Positions 1 through 6,516 of a stretch of DNA of 10,009 bases are shown here, piece after piece; within the stretch, counting starts at the first letter, position 1; every line of letters begins with the position of its first letter. Location: contig VXZF01000586.1 in NCBI GenBank assembly GCA_009845645.1, positions 1 through 10,009 of the forward strand, given 5' to 3'. The position numbers were made by a program, and so were the translations under genes. The notes under the pieces were generated by a model that made no database searches, had not been told where the DNA came from, and saw only the letters and a list, made by a program, of their open reading frames with translations. Source of the stretch: Gemmatimonadota bacterium (GTDB lineage: Bacteria > Latescibacterota > UBA2968 > UBA8231).

Positions 1-475
1 CTTTGCGCACCCGCTGACTGGTAATCAGAGCCGTGCCGCTAATTTCCAAGTCGGCTTCGTCTGAGTCTGCTGACACCAGAGTAAAGGGGTTATCCACTTG
101 TCGCACGCTATCTTCGTCTAGCACCTCAACCCGGTCCGTCTGCGTGAAAATCCGCACCTTGTCCCTGCGGAGCTCGTGCAACAAGGCCTTAGACAAATCC
201 TCGATTCGCGAAGGACGAGAAATCTGCACCAGTTTACTTCCATGGCTGGCAAGAGCGTTCGTGACGTACTGGGTTGGCTGGTCACTGGCCGAAGTGGCCA
301 TCCTCGGATCGACTACATTAGCCTTGCTCTCGACCGGGAATTCCTTGACGTATATTTTGACCGTCGTCGTCGGTGGGTTGGGCAAACTGGTATCCTTGAG
401 TGCCTCGTATTTCAAGGCACAGCCTGTCGAGCCGACAAGCAACATCACCCCGAGGTATTTCACCATCTTTTTCAT
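1..475 (-). CDS. Putative lipoprotein, C-terminus outside the window
   Basis: I read 158 codons on the minus strand from ATG at 475 with no stop before base 1, so the 3' end is missing. The product starts MKKMVKYLGVMLLVGSTGC, a charged N-terminus and short hydrophobic core ending at Cys19. The lipobox is weak, with Ser rather than Leu/Val at -3, so lipid attachment is probable, not certain. After a Pro/Thr-rich linker come a beta-strand (VKIYVKEFPVE), a helix-like stretch (SKALLHELRRDKVRIF) and ADLEISGTALIT. This order resembles the small periplasmic DUF4410/CsgG-type lipoproteins, in which a helix pairs with a sheet and 'aDl.isG' opens a late strand; that is inference and I do not recognise the family. 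The start is firm: GGAG at 487-484 lies 8 nt upstream, and the ATG overlaps the TGA of the preceding gene (ATGA), implying translational coupling. It is the third gene of the minus-strand operon. Confidence 0.8.
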   Translation of the reverse strand, partial: MKKMVKYLGVMLLVGSTGCALKYEALKDTSLPNPPTTTVKIYVKEFPVESKANVVDPRMATSASDQPTQYVTNALASHGSKLVQISRPSRIEDLSKALLHELRRDKVRIFTQTDRVEVLDEDSVRQVDNPFTLVSADSDEADLEISGTALITSQRVRK

Positions 476-1242
476 TCCTTATTCTCCACCCAACGCACTC
501 CGTGATCGACATTGAAGTGGAATTTCAAGTCGGTGAATTCCACTGGATTGCCGTATCCTACTTGAAAGCGATCAAAGGCCAGAATGAAGTCGTTTACTTC
601 GAGGGTGAATGACTTGGTTTCTGCAGGCAGCGGTGGAAAGGTCAACTTGCCGCTGTATCTGGAGCCTTTGCGCACGGGCTTTTCCCGGTAGTACTCGCTC
701 TTGTTCCAGATTGGATTGCGGTCCAAACTGGCATGATAGCGCACATTGCCTTCTTGACCTCCCCACTTCAAGTAGGAATAATCGAAGAACTCGTCCTTGT
801 CGTACCAACCTCCCGCCCCTTGGCGGCAGAGCAATCGGCTGCTATCGTCCAAACGCAGAATAGTCTGCGTGGGATCCAGCTCCACCCGCTCCCGAGTGCG
901 GTTGATCACGGTTACTTCAAAAACGGTCCACAGAGGCGGCGTATAGTCCAAACCGGGAATTTCGACCCCAGTGAGTGTATAGGGCGTAAAACGGACGTCG
1001 TATTCAGCGTCGAGCATGACATCGTCGTAGAACTTGACCTTGACTTGCACCCCTTGCTCACTCCACACGACCGAGCTGTCGATCGGATCAATGTAATAGG
1101 TATCCCCAGCGGGTAGGACCGGCTCCAGCTCAATAAAGTACTCCCGCTGCGAATGCGATTCGAGGGATCTGAGAGTAGCGCACCCCCCAGCGGCCAATGC
1201 CAAGCACAGGAGGACGCGAATGTGTTTTGCGATGAGTCTCAT
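472..1242 (-). CDS. Lipoprotein of unknown function with beta-sandwich-like C-terminal half
   Basis: The product has 256 residues from the preferred start. The N-terminus (MRLIAKHIRVLLCLALAAGGC) is a compact lipoprotein signal with acceptable lipobox A-G-G-Cys21, so the protein is probably anchored in the inner or outer membrane facing the periplasm. The mature part is rich in alternating hydrophobic residues. A section around residues 105-125 (WTVFEVTVINRTRERVEL) followed by a late PPLPAETKSFTLEVNDF looks like paired edge strands of an Ig-like sandwich such as those of small periplasmic accessory proteins. No catalytic motif is visible and I do not recognise the family. An ATG 12 bases further upstream (1254) would add MRIY, but it has AAGG directly against it and no usable ribosome site, whereas ATG 1242 has AGGA 11 nt upstream. 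The gene follows the 989-residue barrel gene almost without gap and overlaps the next gene by ATGA, so all three probably act together. Confidence 0.85.
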   Translation of the reverse strand: MRLIAKHIRVLLCLALAAGGCATLRSLESHSQREYFIELEPVLPAGDTYYIDPIDSSVVWSEQGVQVKVKFYDDVMLDAEYDVRFTPYTLTGVEIPGLDYTPPLWTVFEVTVINRTRERVELDPTQTILRLDDSSRLLCRQGAGGWYDKDEFFDYSYLKWGGQEGNVRYHASLDRNPIWNKSEYYREKPVRKGSRYSGKLTFPPLPAETKSFTLEVNDFILAFDRFQVGYGNPVEFTDLKFHFNVDHGVRWVENKE

Positions 1243-1256
1243 GTATATTCGCATCC

Positions 1257-4226
1257 TTAGAAGGGGGATATTAGTTCCACAAAGAGGATGCCCTGCTTGG
1301 AATCGGGCCGCCCTGCATGGCTAAAGTCCCGTCGCGTGCGCTGATAGCCGAAGAATATCGAATTGTCGCGGATGCCAAAGTAGTCTGCGGTGATGCTCAG
1401 CATGGCCATATAATCAGTCTGGCTGTACGTTCCATCCTCATAGGCGCGATCCCAGTGCTTAAAGGGCAGCAAGGGTAGCCCCTGTACGCCAAGCTGAAAG
1501 CTGGTCTTGGGCGTGAGCCTGTACCGCCCCATTACGATGGGAATGAAGTCGCTGTACGATTTCCTCGGCACATCTTCGCTGTCAACCTGCTCAAAGATCG
1601 TCCGATGCTTCAACTTAGGGGTGACGCTGAAGGCACCCCAGCTATGGGTGTAGTCGATCTTGTTGACAATGGAAAAACGCGAGCGCACGTCTTGGGGCTG
1701 TAACAGCCCGCTGCCGTCTTCAAGCTCAATTTCGGCTTGGCTGTTGCGCTGCCACAGGAAGCCGTTTTCAATGTTGAATCCGCGAAAACCCTGATAAGTG
1801 CTGTCGAAAAAGAGGAGATGTACAAAGCTATCGCGCATCAACAACTCGTCCGGCGTTGCCGGACGCCAAAAGCCCACGCGCTCGGGCGGGCCGTCCGGCT
1901 CGTTTAACCAGTTGATGATCTCTATATCGTCAATGGGCACTTGGTACACGTAGGTGTGATCCGGGATGTCGTCTTTGACCTGCTTGGCATCGAAGTTAAT
2001 TTTCAGTGCACCGACGCCGCGCTTTTCCACCTCATAGGCGTAGCGGAAGTACATCCCCTCGGACTTGCCCGGGCCGGCGATCTGGCGGTTGTCGTAGCTG
2101 CCTATGCTGATAAACTCGCCCCAACTTCCCAAGCGGTCGTAGCGCAGGAAGATGTGCCGGCCCTTTTGGTCGCGTGGGTAGGGATAGTCCGGCTTATCGT
2201 CGTTCTCGCGGAAGTCGGGCACGTTGTTGTTGTTGAAGTCGATGCCATAGACAAATTCGGGCGGCTCTGAATCGTAGGTCAGAAATGCCTCTTCCCAGTC
2301 AACAATGAAGTTCTCGTTGCGGTCCACGTCCGGGATATTATCGACGTTCTCATCGAGGCCGGGGTACACTTGGGCATTGGGAAATCCTGGATACAGCGTG
2401 CGCGGCTCGGCAACGGCCGTATCGCTAACGTGTTCGTCGGGGAAACGGTCGTGATCGTCGTTGTCCTCGTGGATGGGATATTCCTCGGTAACTGTAGAGA
2501 TTCTACCGCCGGGAGCAGGCTGCCCATCGTAGTGGAAGGCCATGCCGCCGCGATAGCTATCGTAGCCTCCGCCGTAGTTAGGCTCCATCCGGTATATCTC
2601 GCCGCCCAGTGCTAAGCCACCGGCGACATTCTTGATGCCCTTGATCCACCACGCAAAGGCGCGCTCGCTGCTGCGCTGGCCTTCGTTATTGCCAATCGGG
2701 AACATGAAATTCTGCAGATTGTGCGCCATCTCGCCACTGACTTCCAGCCCCACCAGATCGACCTGATAGTTGATCGAGGCCAAGCTCTGCCCGGTGGGAA
2801 TGCCGTAGTCAAAGGAGACCATCCGGCGATTGGCACCAGTCCCGTCGCTGCCATCGGCGCGGATGAGGGTGTAGTAAAGTTCCTCGTCTTCGTCTGTGTA
2901 CCACTTGAACGGACGCCGTATGGCCCGCTCACCAGCGCTGGCAATGGGAGCTGGCCAAGCCACCTCGGTGATAGCTGCGGTGCCCCGGCGATCGATGTTG
3001 AAAAAGTCGTGAGTCTGACTGACACCGACCCGATAATCGCCGGCCACATCGGCGACAAAGCGCGCCGAGCGCACTGTCACGTCCGCAGGAAGGACAAAGG
3101 TATAAACCACCGGTACTTTGCCCTCGGCCTCGAGCCCGCCACCGGCGAGGACGGCACCGCCTTCGGGCGGCCCGGCTTCTAGCATTGGATCATAGTCTGG
3201 ATCATCGTCGAGACTAGTCAGACGCACCGGCTCTGTGCCACGCGCACCCTCAATGAGGATGTCCACGCCATAGACAATGGCATTGGCCCGCGCGTCATCG
3301 GGCGCGTCATCGGCCACGAAGACGCGAATGGTCTTGGGACCGAGCATCTGATAGGGCAAATCGCCGCGCCAAGCGCTAGTGCGCGACAAATCTGGCGAAC
3401 TCATAATCTGGTTGATTAGCGTACCGCCAACGCTGGCGAAGCGACCCACTTCGTGCTGCCAGTGGCCGCCAAAGAGCATCACCGGTGAGTTGTCCCAAGC
3501 GTCGTCGCCTTCTTGGCCAATCGCCCATTTGGAGAACAACTGGGCACCAGCGTGGTCGCCGCCGCGCGAGTAGAGCAGAGTCGCTCGGTCGCGCTCCTTG
3601 TAGTTGATGTCCATGCGCAGCGCACTCATCTTGCTGTTGACTAGCGTCAGCGGCGTGAAGATGGTGCGCACATCCGTAGCACCGCCTCGTGTGCCCACGT
3701 TGCCCAACGTGGCGGTCCAGTGCAAATCCTTGTGAGTATAGTGGCCGATCCGAAACGACCGATACTTGTGATCAATATAGCTATACCCACTAAAGTCACT
3801 GCCACTGCGCGACTCTTCTATTGTCAGGAGCCGCTGATAGCCACCGCCCATGTAGTTGCCCATCCGGTCCCAACCCACGTTGCGGGCGCTCAGGGGACGG
3901 CCCGACGGGGTGGCCCAAGCAACGGTCTCGCGGTAGTAAGCAATGTACTTTTCGTCGGCGTAGTTGAGATAGGGAACGCTGACTGCGGTGTTGAGGAAAG
4001 CCCTCCCCAATCCTCGGTCATAGCGGTCTTGGGGTCCGCGAATAAAAGCGGGGCGCTTTTTCCACGGAGGGTCTTGCGGCGTGCCGGGAGAAGGGTCGTA
4101 ATAGGGCAGCGGGCCAGCAGATTCGGGGTGGCGCTGCGCCTCCGCCGGTGCGGACAGGCCGGCGCAAACCAGCGCGGACAAGACCACCCAGCGCTTGACA
4201 ACACGGCATTTTAGAAAACACAGCAT
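1257..4226 (-). CDS. Large probable outer-membrane beta-barrel protein with calcium-loop segment
   Basis: The product has 989 residues with signal peptide MLCFLKCRVVKRWVVLSALV...APAEA, cleaved after Ala30. I start at ATG 4226 rather than the longer open frame from 4331, because the extra 35 codons read through a transcription terminator and promoter, while ATG 4226 has GAGGGG 5 nt upstream and begins the signal. Much of the mature chain alternates polar and hydrophobic/aromatic residues (for example SFQLGVQGL, AMLSITADYFGI), and it ends ELISPF. A C-terminal Phe after alternating hydrophobics is the classic recognition signal for the BAM machinery. A soluble beta-rich, acidic insert lies near residues 290-420. 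Near residues 625-675 are Asp/Asn loops (DVDRNENF; DFNNNNVPDFRE) matching EF-hand/thrombospondin-3 type calcium sites. I do not recognise a named family. It heads an operon with two lipoproteins, the arrangement of an outer-membrane protein with its partners. A surface anchor, transporter or assembly scaffold are all possible. Confidence 0.88.
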   Translation of the reverse strand: MLCFLKCRVVKRWVVLSALVCAGLSAPAEAQRHPESAGPLPYYDPSPGTPQDPPWKKRPAFIRGPQDRYDRGLGRAFLNTAVSVPYLNYADEKYIAYYRETVAWATPSGRPLSARNVGWDRMGNYMGGGYQRLLTIEESRSGSDFSGYSYIDHKYRSFRIGHYTHKDLHWTATLGNVGTRGGATDVRTIFTPLTLVNSKMSALRMDINYKERDRATLLYSRGGDHAGAQLFSKWAIGQEGDDAWDNSPVMLFGGHWQHEVGRFASVGGTLINQIMSSPDLSRTSAWRGDLPYQMLGPKTIRVFVADDAPDDARANAIVYGVDILIEGARGTEPVRLTSLDDDPDYDPMLEAGPPEGGAVLAGGGLEAEGKVPVVYTFVLPADVTVRSARFVADVAGDYRVGVSQTHDFFNIDRRGTAAITEVAWPAPIASAGERAIRRPFKWYTDEDEELYYTLIRADGSDGTGANRRMVSFDYGIPTGQSLASINYQVDLVGLEVSGEMAHNLQNFMFPIGNNEGQRSSERAFAWWIKGIKNVAGGLALGGEIYRMEPNYGGGYDSYRGGMAFHYDGQPAPGGRISTVTEEYPIHEDNDDHDRFPDEHVSDTAVAEPRTLYPGFPNAQVYPGLDENVDNIPDVDRNENFIVDWEEAFLTYDSEPPEFVYGIDFNNNNVPDFRENDDKPDYPYPRDQKGRHIFLRYDRLGSWGEFISIGSYDNRQIAGPGKSEGMYFRYAYEVEKRGVGALKINFDAKQVKDDIPDHTYVYQVPIDDIEIINWLNEPDGPPERVGFWRPATPDELLMRDSFVHLLFFDSTYQGFRGFNIENGFLWQRNSQAEIELEDGSGLLQPQDVRSRFSIVNKIDYTHSWGAFSVTPKLKHRTIFEQVDSEDVPRKSYSDFIPIVMGRYRLTPKTSFQLGVQGLPLLPFKHWDRAYEDGTYSQTDYMAMLSITADYFGIRDNSIFFGYQRTRRDFSHAGRPDSKQGILFVELISPF

Positions 4227-4231
4227 GAAAA

Positions 4232-4237
4232 CCCCTC
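4232..4237 (-). promoter_or_regulatory. Ribosome binding site that fixes the start of the 989-residue gene
   Basis: GAGGGG on the minus strand, with a 5-nt TTTTC spacer before ATG 4226. The longer in-frame ATG at 4331 lies inside a terminator stem and has no comparable site. This site also overlaps the second copy of an 11-bp direct repeat (4235-4245). Confidence 0.7.
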
Positions 4238-4297
4238 GCGGGTCACTTAAAATTAGGTGTTGGGCGAAAACATATATTTGCCCAAGCTCGCGGGTCA
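4235..4297 (-). repeat. Pair of exact 11-bp direct repeats flanking the promoter
   Basis: TGACCCGCGAG occurs at 4297-4287, overlapping the -35 box, and again at 4245-4235, overlapping the ribosome binding site. The copies are 52 bp apart, close to five helical turns, so a bound regulator would meet both on one DNA face. No factor is recognised; chance duplication is possible. Confidence 0.5.
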
Positions 4298-4298
4298 A
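4269..4298 (-). promoter_or_regulatory. Sigma70-like promoter of the barrel/lipoprotein operon
   Basis: On the minus strand TTGACC (4298-4293; 5 of 6 to consensus) is followed 18 nt later by TATGTT (4274-4269; 4 of 6, keeping the key T, A and final T). An alternative -10, TATATG, sits at 16-nt spacing. A run of nine T (4308-4300) lies just upstream, an UP-element-like tract that is also the U-tract of the preceding terminator. Predicted transcription start is near 4262, giving a leader of about 36 nt. This fits the neighbouring genes: a terminator behind, a signal-peptide gene with good ribosome site ahead. Confidence 0.6.
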
Positions 4299-4299
4299 G

Positions 4300-4342
4300 A
4301 AAAAAAAACGGGAAGCAGGCGTCAAGCCCACTTCCCGTTTTT
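4300..4342 (-). terminator. Intrinsic terminator of the CBM9-like gene
   Basis: A perfect 12-bp stem (4342-4331 with 4315-4304) closes a 15-nt loop that contains a further GGC/GCC mini-stem. On the minus strand the GC-rich part is followed by nine consecutive T (4308-4300). It starts 25 bases after the stop codon at 4368, exactly where a Rho-independent terminator for that gene belongs. The T run then leads, after a single C, into the -35 box of the next promoter. On the plus strand the tail is only five T and no gene converges on it. Confidence 0.92.
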
Positions 4343-4367
4343 GTCTAACCTATCCAAAAGTCATTGA

Positions 4368-5321
4368 CTATTGGACGAAGGTCTCCTTTACGCGGCCCCA
4401 AGAATCTTCTTCGACCGCGGTACCTGACGGACCAGCCGGCGTATCCACGAAGACCCAGTTGGCGAACTCGGACTGGTTGCCACCAGCCCACGCTACGCAC
4501 TGGATCTGGCCGCCATAGGCGTCTTCGCCATCGGCGTCAACCAACAGCCAAGTGAAGCCCATCTCCGAGCCGCTCGTAGGGGCTTCGAAGAGGTTGCCGT
4601 TGCGCAGAAAAGTGTCCCACTCCATCCGCCCCTCGATCACGTAGTCGGCGTCGCCTTCGTCGCCAAACTCGTCACCGGCGTCGCGGAAGCCGTACTCAAA
4701 CCCCTCAATTGCATCGGGATCGTGGACATCCACGCGCTGGTTCTGCACGGTGGTGATGTAGCAGACGGACAGTTCATTCGAGCCGAAAGGCACGGCCATA
4801 AAGTTGACCACATTCAGATTGACGTACTCGCCAGTCGGGTCGCCACCTGGGTGATCTTCGTTGTTCATGTCGAGGTAGAGAGACATGGAGTCGCGCTCCC
4901 ACCAAGCCCGTGCCTCGCCGCCACCCTCGGTGTCGCGGACGTTATCGCTAACCTCGGTGATGTAGTACAAGGCATCGTCATCCCACGCCTGCAAGATCAC
5001 CGAAGAGACATCGGCGTCGGTGCGGCCCTCGCCAGCTACCTCGGTCTCGCCGTTTTCATTGAGCTGGTTGGTGCTTACTTCAGAGGACTCGTTCGCCTGA
5101 TCGCGCCAGCCAAACTCTTGACCGTCGAGCTGAATCTGGCTCGGCGAGCAGTCGAATTCTAGCGCGCCAGCCCACTCGTCAGCAACAGTTGCGCGGTCGC
5201 CGTCGAGTGTGGGAGCTTGGGTGAACTTGGGCAAATCGAAGTAGCGTATCGGCGGCTGGGCATCGGCCAGCGTCGTAACGCAAAGGGCCGCAGCAGCGGC
5301 CAAAAGAGTCAACTTCTTCAT
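4368..5321 (-). CDS. Secreted CBM9-like carbohydrate-binding-domain protein
   Basis: The product has 317 residues with signal peptide MKKLTLLAAAAALCVTTLADA, cleaved after Ala21, so it is exported. The mature protein fits the 'carbohydrate family 9 binding domain-like' fold (Pfam PF06452 type). The opening strand carries APTLDG...ADEWAGA (residues 36-53), followed by VILQAWDDDALYYITEVSDN (about 108-127), WWERDSMSLYLDMNN (140-154), and late strands YVIEGRMEWDTF and MGFTWLLVDADG. These are the landmarks of such domains in environmental bacteria, where they bind sugars or serve as surface modules without enzyme activity. No catalytic domain is attached, so it is a stand-alone binding protein. It is strongly acidic, with an insert near 70-105 rich in Glu, Asn and Thr. 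AAGGAG lies 8 nt upstream of the ATG. It has its own consensus promoter and terminator, so it is monocistronic and likely well expressed. The ligand is unknown. Confidence 0.88.
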   Translation of the reverse strand: MKKLTLLAAAAALCVTTLADAQPPIRYFDLPKFTQAPTLDGDRATVADEWAGALEFDCSPSQIQLDGQEFGWRDQANESSEVSTNQLNENGETEVAGEGRTDADVSSVILQAWDDDALYYITEVSDNVRDTEGGGEARAWWERDSMSLYLDMNNEDHPGGDPTGEYVNLNVVNFMAVPFGSNELSVCYITTVQNQRVDVHDPDAIEGFEYGFRDAGDEFGDEGDADYVIEGRMEWDTFLRNGNLFEAPTSGSEMGFTWLLVDADGEDAYGGQIQCVAWAGGNQSEFANWVFVDTPAGPSGTAVEEDSWGRVKETFVQ

Positions 5322-5369
5322 TACTGTATCTCCTTAGCTTGAGAAGTGGACGAGCGATTTGAACGGTTC

Positions 5370-5399
5370 ATAATAAAACCCCTGCCAAAGGGTTGTCAA
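5370..5399 (-). promoter_or_regulatory. Strong sigma70-like promoter of the CBM9-like gene
   Basis: Minus-strand TTGACA (5399-5394, perfect consensus), 18-nt spacer, TATTAT (5375-5370, 5 of 6). Seven T (5407-5401) lie immediately upstream, like an UP element. The spacer holds an imperfect dyad, AACCC/GGGTT (5377-5381 and 5390-5394), which could be an operator. Transcription would start near 5363, leaving a leader of about 42 nt that includes AAGGAG at 5335-5330. Confidence 0.85.
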
Positions 5400-5420
5400 G
5401 AAAAAAAGTTGCTCTGCGAG

Positions 5421-5490
5421 ACCGTCCAAATTATATCATTAAGTAGATGCAATACACATATTTTCCACTGCAATCGCATAATTTAGTCTC
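5421..5490 (+). promoter_or_regulatory. AT-rich upstream region of the plus-strand operon with direct repeat and -10-like box
   Basis: This AT-rich stretch precedes the GTG at 5491. CATAAT at 5477-5482 (or TAATTT at 5479-5484) lies only 6-8 nt before the start codon, where it would place transcription start at or next to the GTG, the arrangement of a leaderless message. No convincing -35 is visible. TGCAATACACATA (5448-5460) and TGCAATCGCATA (5469-5480) form an imperfect direct repeat 21 bp apart, two helical turns, the second covering the -10. A weak alternative promoter is TTGCTC (5409-5414) with TATATC (5432-5437). All of this is inference from pattern. Confidence 0.35.
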
Positions 5491-6516
5491 GTGAAATCTC
5501 TCTTCCTCATTGGATTGGCCCTCGTACTCGGGGGCCAGCCAACCAACGCCCAGCCGCACATCTACACCATCGGCCTAGTCTTTACCGATCTCGTCGAGCA
5601 AGAGATCCTGCCCGTCCACCTCGCCGAGCAACATCCCCGCCTGATGCGAGAAATCGAGCGAGCGATCAGAGACATCTTTACTGACTTGGGCCGCTTTCGC
5701 GTCGTGCGCTTGCGGAGCATCCGCGAGGCCCGCGATCCCACAAGGCAAGAATCCATCGATTACATCGCCCATTTCACTTTCAACAAAGCCCATAAGACAT
5801 ACCACAACCAAGTTATTCATTACTACGAAAACTTGGGCCTATTAGACGATGGAGGACCAAGCGAAGACCAGTCTTACACGGTGATTTCACTGCCCTCCAT
5901 TGTCTGTCAACTCGAAGTCAAGTTGGAGGATCCGCACCGCGACAAAATTTTCTGGTCGGACTTGCGCGACTCTTCAGCCGTGATACCTTATGACCAACAG
6001 CTATTCCTTTATAATACTTGGAAGTATCCAGGTGCGTCACATCCTGGTTTGACGCGGGCTTTCCTAGCCGATCTTCTCCGTTTGCAAGTGGCTGATCCTG
6101 CTACAGAACGCGCACTGAACGTCGCCGAGCGCTGGTTCGTCTCCAAGCCCAGCAGTGACCTCGCCGTTGCCCGAGGAGTATTAAAGGGGCTGGCGGACAA
6201 TCTAGCGCCCGACCTAGACGCAAATTTGCCGCTAGAGGGTCGCATCGCGGCTCTCTTGCCCGAACGGAAAGGCAAACCCCACGTTCAGCTAAACATCGGA
6301 GCTCGGCATGGTCTAATGAAGCGAATGCGGTTCGATGTGTGGCGACCTAGGCCATCGCAGCAGAAAGTAGGGCAAATAGAGGTAGTTGACGTTGATTCTA
6401 CTACGGCCATCGCTCGGCTGCGAAAACTCGACAAGAAGCTCAAAAAACGCGGAGATGGCCTACAGATCCAAGACCGGGTCATTTCCCCCAAACGTCCTTT
6501 GAGGAGGTCACTATGA
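5491..6516 (+). CDS. Secreted CsgG/FlgT-like envelope protein
   Basis: The product has 341 residues from a GTG start. Signal peptide MKSLFLIGLALVLGGQPTNA is cleaved after Ala20; no lipobox Cys, so a soluble periplasmic or exported protein. The N-terminal part has a strand (HIYTIGLVFTDLVEQ), a helix (LMREIERAIRDIFTDLG) and FRVVRLRSIREA, resembling the TolB/CsgG-type nucleoside-like fold in which a helix precedes a strand ending in a list of regulator residues. The C-terminal region (about 261-333: VQLNIGARHGLMKRMRFDVW ... KVGQIEVVDVDSTTAIARL) looks like the small beta-barrel at the C-terminus of flagellar protein FlgT and CsgG-associated proteins ('N.G..hGl..g..f.V', 'vG.i.V..v'). Family assignment is inference. 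There is no Shine-Dalgarno sequence. Its TGA overlaps the ATG of the DUF4159 gene, and its last codons encode that gene's AGGAGG, so the two are made together. The highly basic tail (KRPLRRSL) partly reflects that overlap. Confidence 0.85.
   Translation: MKSLFLIGLALVLGGQPTNAQPHIYTIGLVFTDLVEQEILPVHLAEQHPRLMREIERAIRDIFTDLGRFRVVRLRSIREARDPTRQESIDYIAHFTFNKAHKTYHNQVIHYYENLGLLDDGGPSEDQSYTVISLPSIVCQLEVKLEDPHRDKIFWSDLRDSSAVIPYDQQLFLYNTWKYPGASHPGLTRAFLADLLRLQVADPATERALNVAERWFVSKPSSDLAVARGVLKGLADNLAPDLDANLPLEGRIAALLPERKGKPHVQLNIGARHGLMKRMRFDVWRPRPSQQKVGQIEVVDVDSTTAIARLRKLDKKLKKRGDGLQIQDRVISPKRPLRRSL
6502..6507 (+). promoter_or_regulatory. Ribosome binding site inside the upstream coding region
   Basis: AGGAGG, perfectly complementary to the 16S rRNA tail, lies 5 nt before ATG 6513 and doubles as two Arg codons of the upstream gene. 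It shows that this organism uses canonical Shine-Dalgarno sites, which makes their absence at 5491, 7800 and 8620 notable. Confidence 0.85.

Noticed and set aside
33..515. Plus-strand open frame of 160 codons at the left edge, and the overlapping frames 176-505 and 400-612
   Set aside because: Antisense to the coupled lipoprotein genes, which have signal peptides, Shine-Dalgarno sites and ATGA overlap. The plus-strand products are Ser/Arg-rich with no domain and no ribosome site.
4227..4331. N-terminal extension of the barrel protein to ATG 4331
   Set aside because: It reads through the terminator loop, T-tract and promoter, and puts the signal peptide 35 residues inside the protein.
4722..5162. 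Plus-strand open frame of 146 codons inside the CBM9-like gene
   Set aside because: Mirror image of an Asp/Glu-rich coding strand, which yields Val/Ala/Ile-rich antisense frames. The minus-strand protein has a clear domain, signal and promoter.
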